From NCBI GenBank assembly GCA_001775555.1, contig MEXE01000020.1, forward strand, positions 1 through 37,502: a stretch of DNA of 37,502 bases, read 5' to 3'. This DNA comes from Candidatus Amesbacteria bacterium RBG_19FT_COMBO_48_16 (GTDB lineage Bacteria > Patescibacteriota > Microgenomatia > CAZETR01 > Amesbacteraceae). Position 1 is the first letter of the stretch, and every line of letters begins with the position of its first letter. The notes below the pieces were generated by a model, which saw only the letters and a list, made by a program, of their open reading frames with translations, was not told the DNA's origin and did not search any database. The position numbers were made by a program, and so were the translations under genes. This document shows positions 7,438 through 16,194 of the stretch, piece by piece.

Positions 7438-8502
7438 ATGTCCCGGACTCAAATAAGTATCGTCATTCCTTGTCTTAATGAGGCCAAAACGATAGTTCAA
7501 GTAATTAAAGATGCGCAAAAACAAATCAAGCTAAATCACCTGCCGGGATGTGAAATTATAGTCTCAGACAACGGAAGTACCGATGGCTCACTTCGGATAT
7601 TAAAACGTGTTTCAGGCATCAGATTAATAAACGTTCCCGTTCGCGGCTATGGGGCAGCCTTACACTGGGGAATACTGCATGCCCGGGGTAAATATATATT
7701 ATATGCGGACGCAGACGCCAGCTATCCCTTTTCCAATCTGTCCCTGTTTATAACCGCTGCCCAAAAACACCCCGATTTGGTATTAGGATCGCGCTTGAAA
7801 GGACGAATTTATCCAGGGGCTATGCCCTTCCTGCATCGCTATCTGGGAACTCCCATTCTCACTTTTCTTATCAGGCAGCTGTACCGGATACCCGTTACCG
7901 ATTGTAACTCGGGTATGCGGCTGGTCCGTAAGAACTTTTACCAAAAATTAAATATGCATAATTCCGGTATGGAGTGGGCCAGCGAACTGTTGCTGAAAAC
8001 AGCCCTCAAAGGTGGTAGGTATTTGGAAGTTCCTATCATTTTTAATAAGGATCGCCGTCTCCGTCATCCCCATCTTTCCAGCTGGGCTGACGGCTGGAGG
8101 CATTTAAAAACAATTATTCTTCTCAAACCCGCTTCGCTCTACCCCTTTTTAATATTGTTTCCCCTCCTGGGGATCGTATTTTACCCCACCAGTTTCAGCT
8201 TGTCTTTTTTGTTTCTTTCCCTTTTCTATATTTTAACTCTCAGCCTTTTAACACTTCATTTAATGAGTGCCGCCATCGAAAGCAAGTTTCTGCCGCTGGA
8301 TAATTTTTTAATTCATTTCAAATTGGTTCCCCTTACAGGTTTGTTTCTGTTCATAGTAAGCGGATTAATTTATTACCTACCCGAAAGCCGCCTGGGTACA
8401 AAACTCTTTCTGGTAAACATTCTGGGAATTACCTGTATGTGGATATTTCTTATAGAAACCGTCAAGACCCACTTAGTTAATCGTCTCCCTGATTCTGTCT
8501 AA
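7438..8502 (+). CDS. GT2 polyprenyl-phosphate glycosyltransferase with C-terminal membrane helices
   Basis: A 354-residue protein. The N-terminal 230 residues are a DPM-like GT2 with ISIVIPCLNEAKT, VSDNGSTDGS (42-51) and YADADASYP (89-97, the DAD metal motif), then GSRLKG and CNSGMRLVRK loops. After residue 235 come about four hydrophobic segments that anchor it in the membrane, including one before an amphipathic FIHFKL stretch. This architecture belongs to enzymes loading a sugar onto undecaprenyl or other polyprenyl phosphate. It heads the transcription unit leading into four GT-C genes that would use such lipid-linked donors. The sugar is not determinable. Confidence 0.85.
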   Translation: MSRTQISIVIPCLNEAKTIVQVIKDAQKQIKLNHLPGCEIIVSDNGSTDGSLRILKRVSGIRLINVPVRGYGAALHWGILHARGKYILYADADASYPFSNLSLFITAAQKHPDLVLGSRLKGRIYPGAMPFLHRYLGTPILTFLIRQLYRIPVTDCNSGMRLVRKNFYQKLNMHNSGMEWASELLLKTALKGGRYLEVPIIFNKDRRLRHPHLSSWADGWRHLKTIILLKPASLYPFLILFPLLGIVFYPTSFSLSFLFLSLFYILTLSLLTLHLMSAAIESKFLPLDNFLIHFKLVPLTGLFLFIVSGLIYYLPESRLGTKLFLVNILGITCMWIFLIETVKTHLVNRLPDSV

Positions 8503-8539
8503 GCATTATTTTTATATCCACCTCCTGCGGTTTCATTAG

Positions 8540-8545
8540 TATAAT
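8540..8545 (+). promoter_or_regulatory. TATAAT box of a probable leaderless promoter
   Basis: A perfect TATAAT lies at the centre of a small palindrome (AGTATAATACT, 8538-8548), 7 nt upstream of ATG 8553. Transcription would start at about the A of the ATG. No convincing -35 is seen. The surrounding 50-nt gap (8503-8552) is one of the largest in the window. Confidence 0.6.
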
Positions 8546-8552
8546 ACTGTTA

Positions 8553-9401
8553 ATGAGTAATAGGCGTGGAAAAGTATCGGTAATTATACCGGTTCACAAT
8601 CGCCACGAGCTTTTTAATCGTTGCCTTGCTTCAGTCATAAATCAAAAATGGGATCGATTTACGTATGAAATCATCGTTATTGATGACGGATCCAGTCCGG
8701 CAATATCCCAGCATCAGATTCCAAAATCTGCGTCGTCCAACATCCGGATAATCAGAAACTCTCGTGCCTTGGGCCCGTCTGTTACCCGCAATATTGGATT
8801 GAAAGCTGCCGGTGGAGAGTATATTGCATTCCTGGACTCCGACGATACCTGGCACCCCGATTTTATATCTGCTACAGTTACCGGACTTGACTCCACTAGG
8901 CCGGAGATCATCACCACTTTGGGTAAACCGAATTTTTTACCCGGTATAAATTTCCCGAAACGGATTTTATTTCTTCTCTTAAGCCTGGTCAGAATCTGCA
9001 GCCTATGGTTGTTTTGGGTTTTCAACGGATCCCGTCTGCCCGTACAACTGTTGTATTTACTCCGGATATCCAGCTCTGTTTTTACCCGTAAAGCCGTCTC
9101 CGGAGTATATTTTTCCCAAAAGTACCGGGCGGCCGAAGATTGGAAATATTTTTGGGATTGCATCAGCAACAATTCCGCTTCTGTTAGGATTATTCCCCAG
9201 CTTTTGGCAGTTTATACCTACGAACCCCGCTCGGAAACCCTGCGCCGCCGCCACTACTGGGGTGATTATTATAAATTATTAGAAGAATTTCCCCAGGAAC
9301 TGCGTCGTACTCCCGGGATGCGGGTTTTTCGCAAATACACGGACATTTCCGTAGCCATGAATAAATCTTACCCTTATTTAAATTATTATCCGAAAGACTA
9401 A
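8553..9401 (+). CDS. GT2 glycosyltransferase
   Basis: A 282-residue family 2 glycosyltransferase with VSVIIPVHNRHELF, VIDDGSS (42-48), the donor-positioning SVTRNIGLKAAGGEYIAF segment, and LDSDDTW (94-100) as the metal motif. A hydrophobic stretch around residues 140-165 suggests membrane association. The C-terminal part (AAEDWKYFWDC) fits the usual catalytic helix region. It follows a consensus -10 box at leaderless spacing and has no Shine-Dalgarno. It probably adds one sugar at the cytosolic face; the donor is unknown. Confidence 0.88.
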   Translation: MSNRRGKVSVIIPVHNRHELFNRCLASVINQKWDRFTYEIIVIDDGSSPAISQHQIPKSASSNIRIIRNSRALGPSVTRNIGLKAAGGEYIAFLDSDDTWHPDFISATVTGLDSTRPEIITTLGKPNFLPGINFPKRILFLLLSLVRICSLWLFWVFNGSRLPVQLLYLLRISSSVFTRKAVSGVYFSQKYRAAEDWKYFWDCISNNSASVRIIPQLLAVYTYEPRSETLRRRHYWGDYYKLLEEFPQELRRTPGMRVFRKYTDISVAMNKSYPYLNYYPKD

Positions 9402-9405
9402 ACCC

Positions 9406-10086
9406 GTGAACGGCTGCACTTGGACTACTGATTCGGAAAACCGTGTGGGGATGACCAAAAATATTCTTAGTAAATTATCGCTCACAGTCCGGGCCGGCCA
9501 GTTAAAGATTATGCTTGATTTGACTCGTCCTACACCCCAAACCCAGGTCCTGGATGTTGGTTTTGCTCCCCGTGAAGATTTACCGGACACAAATTATTTT
9601 GAAAAGTTTTACCCCTTCCCGAATAGCTTGACTGCCGCATCCACGGAAGATTGCCGGGCAGTCAAGTCCAAATACCCGGGTGTAAATATCGTCAGAATTC
9701 AACCCGGCAAAAAACTTCCCTTTAGGAATAATCACTTTGAAATTGCCACTTCCTGGGCTACGCTCGAACACGTCGGAAATTATCAACAGCAGGAATTTTT
9801 TTTAAATGAACTTTTACGCGTGGCTCACAAGATTTTTGTTACTACCCCCTACCGGGGCAGTCCCTATGAACCTCATTCCGGATTTTTCTTCCTCCAATGG
9901 TTGCCTCTTAATTGGTTCAGAAAAATTTGTCTGTATACCGGCCGCCGCTTTTGGGCAAAAACAGCTAATCTTAATCCGCTCTGGGTCAGGGATATCAAAT
10001 CCATGCGGCTGACCAAGCCGGTAGTAGTTTCGGTCTATCAAACCCTTAAATTTATCCCGTCTCACTTATTGATTACCTCGGTATGA
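9406..10086 (+). CDS. SAM-methyltransferase-like protein with degenerate motif I
   Basis: A 226-residue protein related to class I (type 11) methyltransferases. The core beta strands are recognisable (VLDVGFAPRED, then LPFRNNHFEIATSWATLEHVG as the post-motif region, then VAHKIFVTTPYRGSPYEPHSG). The SAM-binding loop, normally GCGxG, reads GFAPR, so cofactor binding is doubtful or altered. The tail (FFFLQWLPLNWFRK) is like that of methyltransferases in polysaccharide loci. The start is taken as GTG 9406, 4 nt after the previous stop; ATG 9451 is an alternative that keeps the whole domain. It couples to the next gene by an ATGA overlap at 10083. Confidence 0.7.
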   Translation: MNGCTWTTDSENRVGMTKNILSKLSLTVRAGQLKIMLDLTRPTPQTQVLDVGFAPREDLPDTNYFEKFYPFPNSLTAASTEDCRAVKSKYPGVNIVRIQPGKKLPFRNNHFEIATSWATLEHVGNYQQQEFFLNELLRVAHKIFVTTPYRGSPYEPHSGFFFLQWLPLNWFRKICLYTGRRFWAKTANLNPLWVRDIKSMRLTKPVVVSVYQTLKFIPSHLLITSV

Positions 10087-11450
10087 AGGTTAAGCTGATG
10101 CAAATTTTCCCGTGGCTGGCGATCATCGGCGTTTTAACGGTTTTTTCTGTCAACTCTTTAGCTCACTCCGGCCGTAAGGCCTTATGGCGCGACGAAGCCC
10201 ATGCTTTACAGCAATTTCCCAAGTACAAATTTCCCCGGATTTTTTGGACCGGACCGCCCCAGGAAGGCAGCGCCTCACCCCTGGATTACCTGATTATGTA
10301 CGCTGTTTATCAATTGAGACAGCCTCTGCATTATCTGTCGCTTCAGCCGCATCAATATTTACGCATCCATCACCTGGTAGCCCTTTGGCTGGCAATGTTA
10401 TTCGTGTATTGGAAAATTAATCGCCGGATAAATCTCTCTGAAATATTGGCGTTTCTCGCCGCTGTTGGCTTTTTTTTGTTTAATTCCACCATCTATTATT
10501 ACTCCAGCGAAATGCGCATGTACAGTTTGTGGGCTTCACTTTCCTTCATCTGGTTATTTCTCCACCGGTTTCGGCGTCAATTGCCGGTAGCCTGGTTTAT
10601 CGTAATATTAGCCGCAGCGGCTACTACCACTGCTTCGACGTTTCAGATAGTCGTGTTTAGCGCTGCCGTAGTAATTACCGAAATACTAAAGCAGAAACGG
10701 TTAATCCCCCGGATCCCTTTCTCCTGGCTAATGCCTATTTTTATTACTTTGTTAATCAACCTTAATTTTCTGATCCAGTCTCCAAAATATTCTTATCCCC
10801 CTCCCGCCTGGATTCAATTTTTTAATTTTTGGCAACAATCACTCCCGGCGATAATTTCCGCGGCAGTCTTAGTCATTTTTCATTACCGGCGTCGGCATTG
10901 GGACCGGCTGGAGGCTTTGTTAACCGCCTCCGGATGGCTGCTGATCGGTCCGGTATCCTTTTTCCTAATCAGGAAGGGTGGGTTGTTTTTTGATCCCCGC
11001 CAATATGTATACTATCCCGCCGCCTACGCTTATATTATTTATGAAGCCGCTTCAGCAATCTTTTTTCTGCTTATTAATTTCCGTAAAGTTCCCGTTTACC
11101 TGTATCTCACTGCCTGTTTGTTCATTGTTTCCATTTGGAGGCAAACGGATTTAAGCTTGCCGCTCCAATCAGTCCGCTTTTTAATCTTGGGTCAGCCGAT
11201 TTCCCTGCCGGTAAATTATTCCCTGCTTTCCCCGAATGTTCCCGGGAGCATTCCCCAAAATTATGAATTTCAGGAAATCGATCAATACCGTTTGGACAAC
11301 AAAGCCGCGCGTACCAATTTTGACGTCTGGTGGGAGTACATGCTGGCTCGTTACCCCCCCGAAAGCTTTCCCCGGGACCCTTCTGCAATCCTGGTTGCTC
11401 GTGCCCGCGATTTTAGTTTTGAGTTAGTCGAGATCCAAAAAAAACTTTAA
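10083..11450 (+). CDS. GT-C (PMT/RgtA-like) membrane glycosyltransferase
   Basis: A 455-residue polytopic protein with about 9-11 hydrophobic segments. The first periplasmic loop carries ALWRDEAHAL with adjacent acidic residues D37 and E38, the hallmark of the GT39/ArnT/RgtA superfamily catalytic site. A later STIYYYSSEMRMYSL stretch resembles the conserved region after helix 4 in this group. These enzymes use polyprenyl-phosphate sugars to glycosylate lipid-linked glycans or proteins on the outer side. The last 90 residues form a soluble tail. It is the first of four consecutive membrane GT-C-like genes; the stop overlaps the next ATG (TAATG at 11448-11452). Confidence 0.75.
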   Translation: MKVKLMQIFPWLAIIGVLTVFSVNSLAHSGRKALWRDEAHALQQFPKYKFPRIFWTGPPQEGSASPLDYLIMYAVYQLRQPLHYLSLQPHQYLRIHHLVALWLAMLFVYWKINRRINLSEILAFLAAVGFFLFNSTIYYYSSEMRMYSLWASLSFIWLFLHRFRRQLPVAWFIVILAAAATTTASTFQIVVFSAAVVITEILKQKRLIPRIPFSWLMPIFITLLINLNFLIQSPKYSYPPPAWIQFFNFWQQSLPAIISAAVLVIFHYRRRHWDRLEALLTASGWLLIGPVSFFLIRKGGLFFDPRQYVYYPAAYAYIIYEAASAIFFLLINFRKVPVYLYLTACLFIVSIWRQTDLSLPLQSVRFLILGQPISLPVNYSLLSPNVPGSIPQNYEFQEIDQYRLDNKAARTNFDVWWEYMLARYPPESFPRDPSAILVARARDFSFELVEIQKKL

Positions 11451-12985
11451 TGCCCTTATTGTTGTCCCTTATCACTCTTATCTTCTCGGTTCTGCCTTTT
11501 ACTTTGGGCCCCAGCTCACCATTTTTTACTATCGATCAGGAAGTAGTCTATGTCACCAACGCACTTTCTTACGTTGTCCGCAAGCAAATACCTTTCTATG
11601 ACCATCCGGGTACTCCCGGAATTCTTTTGCTTTCTGCTTCGTTTACCCCCCTGCGCCTGTGGGCAAAATACTTTATCCACACCCCCTTTATAGATTGGTC
11701 TATTAAAAACTTCACTTTTCTTATGTATTATTCCCGTTTTTTCGTTTTAATTGTTTATTGTGCAGGTCTGGCAATTCTGCTTCGGGCTGTCCACAACTTT
11801 ACTGCCTCGCGTCTGGCCGTAATCCTGACTTGGCTCAGCCTGTTTTCCTATTCAGAATTCTTACGCATCGGTGTTCGCCCAACACCGGAAAATTTCCTGC
11901 TGTTTTCCACGGCTGTCTGGCTGTGGTTATTTTTACCTCTGGTCAATCACCCTACTCTGGTCCGCCTGGTATTCCTTAATCTGGCCGCCGGTTTCAGCCT
12001 GGCTACCAAACTAAACAGCCTTACCTTACTTTTGATTACCTGGCTGGTCACCGGCGTCGTTCTGGTTCGCCGTAACCTGCGGTTTTTCCGCCTTGTCCGC
12101 CTTTGGCTTTTTTTATGCGGCTTATCTTTGATCGGATTCTTCGTTTCCACCTGGACAATCCGTGGTCATTACAGAGGATTATTTAATTGGTCTTATGGTT
12201 TGGCCAGTCATTTGGAGGCGGGAGGCAGCGGCCGGGTCGGCTGGTTTGACTGGGGTTTAATCCGGGCTTCATTGACTACCATAGTCAGGCAGGAGCCCTA
12301 TCTGGTCTTGTTTTTTATCCTTGCCCCTTTGGCATATATCGCTTCATTTCGGCGGTTGTCTCGTTTTTCCCGGCTTGTCTTCGGTCCGGCCATCTTAATT
12401 TTGCTCACCTTCTTTTTTGTTTACGCCAAGTTTCCCCGGCCGCATTACCAGTGGCTGCATTTAATAGTCCTGAGCGTTTTTACCGCCGTTTTTCTCAACC
12501 GCTCCGTTTCCGTTTCTCTGGCGCGTGTCAGATTCAAACTTTTGCCTCTGTTTTTTATTCTTCTTTTGACACCCCTGATGATTAACCGGGTTAATACTTA
12601 CGCTAAATGGTCAGTGAATCTGGCTGCTGCGGCCGCATTTGAAGATTTTATTTCCGCCCATCCTCCCCGTTACCGTACATTATGGTATATAGGAAATACC
12701 CGGGATTTTTCCCTTCTCTGGGGGCGCAGTTGGTCGGGTGAGTTTTATGGTCCGCAATTGGATCGCTATTACCCTCATCTGGGGGAAATAGTCGATTTCA
12801 ATACTTATCGTGATAATTCTGCCCGCACCTACCCCATTTTTTCAAGCTGTTGGGACCAGTTGTACTTACGGCGCAGTGAGATGGACGGTTTTTTGGCCGC
12901 CCATCCGGATAAAAAACTTACGGTTTCTGCTGTCACTAACACCAAATATTATTTAATTACCAGCGATCATTGCCAAAAACTTTAA
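11450..12985 (+). CDS. GT-C-like polytopic membrane protein
   Basis: A 511-residue protein with about 10 hydrophobic segments and a soluble C-terminal domain of roughly 110 residues. The first external loop has FTIDQEVVYVTNALSYV (D29 and E31), and then YDHPGTPG (50-57), which resembles a conserved loop in one branch of uncharacterised ArnT-like glycosyltransferases. No specific donor or acceptor is known. Placement among three other GT-C genes, with TAATG overlaps at both ends, supports a role in outward-facing sugar transfer. Confidence 0.65.
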   Translation: MPLLLSLITLIFSVLPFTLGPSSPFFTIDQEVVYVTNALSYVVRKQIPFYDHPGTPGILLLSASFTPLRLWAKYFIHTPFIDWSIKNFTFLMYYSRFFVLIVYCAGLAILLRAVHNFTASRLAVILTWLSLFSYSEFLRIGVRPTPENFLLFSTAVWLWLFLPLVNHPTLVRLVFLNLAAGFSLATKLNSLTLLLITWLVTGVVLVRRNLRFFRLVRLWLFLCGLSLIGFFVSTWTIRGHYRGLFNWSYGLASHLEAGGSGRVGWFDWGLIRASLTTIVRQEPYLVLFFILAPLAYIASFRRLSRFSRLVFGPAILILLTFFFVYAKFPRPHYQWLHLIVLSVFTAVFLNRSVSVSLARVRFKLLPLFFILLLTPLMINRVNTYAKWSVNLAAAAAFEDFISAHPPRYRTLWYIGNTRDFSLLWGRSWSGEFYGPQLDRYYPHLGEIVDFNTYRDNSARTYPIFSSCWDQLYLRRSEMDGFLAAHPDKKLTVSAVTNTKYYLITSDHCQKL

Positions 12986-14790
12986 TGTACTCTAATTTCT
13001 TCCACCCTCATTATCTTTTGGACTTTCTTTTCATGGCGTTTTTGCTATTCCTCTGGGATGTTTCCGGCTGGGGTTTGCTGCGGATCCTGCAGGTAAAACC
13101 GCCCGCTTGGTTAAGGCCGGTTTACTGGTGGCTGGGTTTGGGGTTAGCCGTCTTTGTCTTTTTTATCAGCCACTTTTTTCTGCCGTTCAAATCAGCGGTG
13201 TTTATAGGTGCTTCCCTGGTTTTGGCTCTCCCCTGGTTACCCAAATATCTTAGCCTTCCCCACCGTCTCCCCCCAAGTTTTAAGTCATCCCTCTTATTTA
13301 TCCTTATTTGGCTGCCGCTTTTACCTCTGGTTTTCGTCAAAACATCCCTGCCTCCTTATGTCTGGGATGAAGCTGTATATCATTATGTTTCCCCCCAGGT
13401 TTTAAGCACCCAGGCAGTCTGGCACTTTCGTACTCTCTATTCCAATCTGCCCCGTATATTGGAAACTGCTTTCGTCGGCTTGTTTTTACTCACTCGCACT
13501 TACGCTACCGCTCGGCTGCTGCATTTTCTTATCTACTTCTCTTTCCAAATGGCTTTATTTTCTTTTCTCAAGGATCGCTTCAGAGTCCCTGTCGCCGCTG
13601 TTGTCATCCTGGTTTTAAATTACTTACTGCCCCACCTGGTCCTTGAGTCCACTTTAGGCTATATCGATTTGGGTACCACCTCCTTCATATTAATCGTCTG
13701 GTTGATGGCGGTTGAAACTGCCCTTGGCAAACGTGTGCATCCTGCAATTTTCAGTGCCTTTGCCGGGTTGGCCGTAGGTGCCAAATACAACTCTCTCTCC
13801 GCTGTCCTGGTTGCCGGCGTCTTGTACCTGTCGGTTTTGGTCAAAACCCGATCACTGGGTTTTAGAAAGATCCCGGGATACCTGGTATTATTTTTGCTCC
13901 TCGGGGGTTACTGGTATGTAAAAAATTGGCTGGTTACCGGAAATCCCGTCTTCCCCTTCTTTTTTGCCTGCAAACAAGGGGTTTGCCGGGAAAGTCAGTC
14001 ATTTTTCGCTTGGGCGGACCCGTTAGGTCTGCGAAATATTTTTCCCGTCATCAGCCGCCTCTTTTACGATTTCCCCTTATTTTCATACCTTATCGTGGCC
14101 TTGATAGCCCTGTCGATATATATTCGTTCAAAATTCACATCGTTGATCATTTTGTCGTCAGGTTTGTTTATGGCCGAATATCTCGTTTTATCCGCTTTCG
14201 CCGGATTTACCCTGCGTTATTTTTATCACTGGCAGATTCTTCTCTGGATGCTGTTGACGCTGTCGCTAATCGGTATTATTAAACACATATCCGGAATTAT
14301 TCCCTCCCGTCTTACGCGAATAGGACTGGTCTTTACGGGATTAATTATGGCAGCTCTCAGCCTGAAATTATTATTGCCTGCATACTTTTCATACCTTCCA
14401 GGCGGGAAAAATTATTATCAAACCCGTTTTGCCTTCCGTCTTGTCCCGGTCACGGATTGGATCCTATGGCTTCTGCCCAAAACCGGCCCGGCTGTCATCT
14501 GGTGTGAAAGCCAGGGTCAGCCCCTTACCCTGGTTGTCAAAGATCCTGACCTGTTGTGGTCTACCGGTGAAACCAAATACACCGTCTTTCTGAACCGTTG
14601 CCGCCACCGTGAAGATTTTATCGCCGGTCAGCCGCGGTACCTGATTTCCGCCCAGTCATGTCCGGACCCCTCCCAGCCGCCTCCGACCCGTGTTAAAGAT
14701 GATTCCCGTATGGGCGAATTGAGGCAGGAAAATTATCAGCTGGTCTGCCGTTCCCGGCAAATAGTCTCCGGTTTATATCTCGTACCATAA
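12985..14790 (+). CDS. GT-C-like membrane glycosyltransferase with soluble tail
   Basis: A 601-residue protein with around 12 hydrophobic segments. After the third or fourth segment comes LPPYVWDEAVYHYVSPQVL, with D128 and E129 as the acidic pair expected in GT-C enzymes. The mid-protein helices include AGLAVGAKYNSL and a WYVKNWLVTGNPVFPF loop, both common in bacterial GT39-like families. The C-terminal 120 residues are soluble and contain several cysteines (C498, C540, C560, C586 region), which could pair in an oxidising exterior. ATG 12985 is used because it overlaps the previous stop (TAATG); the TTG at 12970 in the same frame is inside the upstream gene. The next gene starts directly at the stop. 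Confidence 0.7.
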   Translation: MYSNFFHPHYLLDFLFMAFLLFLWDVSGWGLLRILQVKPPAWLRPVYWWLGLGLAVFVFFISHFFLPFKSAVFIGASLVLALPWLPKYLSLPHRLPPSFKSSLLFILIWLPLLPLVFVKTSLPPYVWDEAVYHYVSPQVLSTQAVWHFRTLYSNLPRILETAFVGLFLLTRTYATARLLHFLIYFSFQMALFSFLKDRFRVPVAAVVILVLNYLLPHLVLESTLGYIDLGTTSFILIVWLMAVETALGKRVHPAIFSAFAGLAVGAKYNSLSAVLVAGVLYLSVLVKTRSLGFRKIPGYLVLFLLLGGYWYVKNWLVTGNPVFPFFFACKQGVCRESQSFFAWADPLGLRNIFPVISRLFYDFPLFSYLIVALIALSIYIRSKFTSLIILSSGLFMAEYLVLSAFAGFTLRYFYHWQILLWMLLTLSLIGIIKHISGIIPSRLTRIGLVFTGLIMAALSLKLLLPAYFSYLPGGKNYYQTRFAFRLVPVTDWILWLLPKTGPAVIWCESQGQPLTLVVKDPDLLWSTGETKYTVFLNRCRHREDFIAGQPRYLISAQSCPDPSQPPPTRVKDDSRMGELRQENYQLVCRSRQIVSGLYLVP

Positions 14791-16185
14791 ATGAAATTTA
14801 CCCATAAAAACCTGCTGATTATTTTGTTTTTGTTTCTGCATCTGAACGGTTTTACCGGCAACCCCATGGCTTTCAGTTCTATAGCCCAATCCCTAGCCCT
14901 AAAGTCAGGTAATTTAGAAGTGGATCAATACGCGGGTAACAGTAATGACCTGGCTTATAAAAACAGCCATTTCTATACCGGCGTCCGGCCCAGCTTCTCT
15001 TTATTTTTCCTTCCGGCAACCATTGTGGTTACTCAAATTAGTAAATTGCCGCTCGTTTCGAAAGCAATTTCTTCCCTGGATTCTCTTTTTATCTCCAATC
15101 CCAAGCTTCCTCCTCCTCTGGATCCGGGCAAATTTATCGTGATAAATTTTCTGACGATAGCGTTCACTACTCTGAGTATGGTGGTACTGTTGGTCAAATT
15201 TCTCCCCTCCCGCCTGCTGCTGCCGGTATTGCTGTTGTTTCTTTTTACTCCGCTGCTAAACTTAACTTCCTCTTTTTATGTCCAGACTTTGACGACCGTC
15301 GGCTTGACTTTTTTAGGAGCGGCTTTAATTTCTTCTCTCCCTGAAAGGCTAATCCTATTAAGTGTGTTTTTCTTGAGTATTGGAGACTACACGTCATTAC
15401 CGCTGGCGGGAGTGGTTTTTCTGGTCTGGCTGGTCCAAAAAAAATATTCCGGACTAAAATTCATTTTTACCGTTTCCGCCCTCCTGATAATTTTTATTGG
15501 CTTTGACGCCTGGTTTAATTTCCGGGTATTCGGCAGCCCCCTGGCCACTCCCTACCAGTTTCGCCATACCAACGCCTATATTCATACCCAAGGGTTTTTG
15601 GGTTTAGAACCCGTCAATTTTTGGCCCGGGCTGAAATATCGCTTGCTTTCCCCCCAAGAAGGCCTGGTCTTCTACAACCCCGAAATAATTGTCCTATCCG
15701 TAATCGCCGTAACTTTACTTGTTTCTCAACGGTTCCCAAATAAAACACGATGGCTGGCCCTTATAATTATTTGTTGGTTCTGGTTTATCTCAGCTAGTTT
15801 TGTCGATAAAGTTTCCGGAATCCCCGGAGACAGGTATCTGCTTCCCTTACTCCCCCTGGTATTTTTATTTACTGCTTCCCGTCTTCGGCCGGTTCTGGAT
15901 CGGATCTATCAAAAAACTTACTTCTATCAGGTTTTTCTGGCCGCAGCGACTTTGCGGCTTTTTTGGAACTGGCATGTGGCAGCAGTCAAGGGTGATATCA
16001 CTACATCCGTTTGGGGATATATCACCCGCCTGTTTGCCGTTCCTCCGGTGTTTATCTTCGCCAAATATCTCCAAACCTCCCTGCCTAATCCGACCCTGGT
16101 CTCCATTTTCGGCTGGGTAATCGCCGTTTATGCGCTGATTTCCCTGGTACGGATTTTAGACGGTTTTGTCAAAAGTGAGATATAA
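14791..16185 (+). CDS. GT-C-like polytopic membrane protein
   Basis: A 464-residue protein with about 10 hydrophobic segments. The first loop reads NSNDLAYKNSHFYTGVRPSFSLFFLP, which resembles the DxAxxxGHYYSxKAPG loop of a family of uncharacterised GT39-like membrane proteins. The GDRYLLPLLPLVFL segment near residue 350 also fits. The usual Asp-Glu pair is less clear here than in its neighbours (D52 is the best candidate), so function as a glycosyltransferase is likely but unproven. Its TAA stop (16183-16185) lies inside a TATAAT box that appears to drive the next gene. Confidence 0.6.
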   Translation: MKFTHKNLLIILFLFLHLNGFTGNPMAFSSIAQSLALKSGNLEVDQYAGNSNDLAYKNSHFYTGVRPSFSLFFLPATIVVTQISKLPLVSKAISSLDSLFISNPKLPPPLDPGKFIVINFLTIAFTTLSMVVLLVKFLPSRLLLPVLLLFLFTPLLNLTSSFYVQTLTTVGLTFLGAALISSLPERLILLSVFFLSIGDYTSLPLAGVVFLVWLVQKKYSGLKFIFTVSALLIIFIGFDAWFNFRVFGSPLATPYQFRHTNAYIHTQGFLGLEPVNFWPGLKYRLLSPQEGLVFYNPEIIVLSVIAVTLLVSQRFPNKTRWLALIIICWFWFISASFVDKVSGIPGDRYLLPLLPLVFLFTASRLRPVLDRIYQKTYFYQVFLAAATLRLFWNWHVAAVKGDITTSVWGYITRLFAVPPVFIFAKYLQTSLPNPTLVSIFGWVIAVYALISLVRILDGFVKSEI

Positions 16186-16186
16186 T
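16181..16186 (+). promoter_or_regulatory. TATAAT box overlapping a stop codon, probable leaderless promoter
   Basis: A perfect TATAAT contains the stop codon of the upstream gene and lies 8 nt before GTG 16195. A -35 box is not evident at the usual distance. Predicted transcription starts at or within a base or two of the GTG. Confidence 0.6.
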
Positions 16187-16194
16187 CCAAACCA

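Noticed and set aside
8714..9172. A 152-codon open frame on the - strand inside the GT2 at 8553
   Set aside because: It is antisense to intact GT2 motifs and shows no recognisable family feature.
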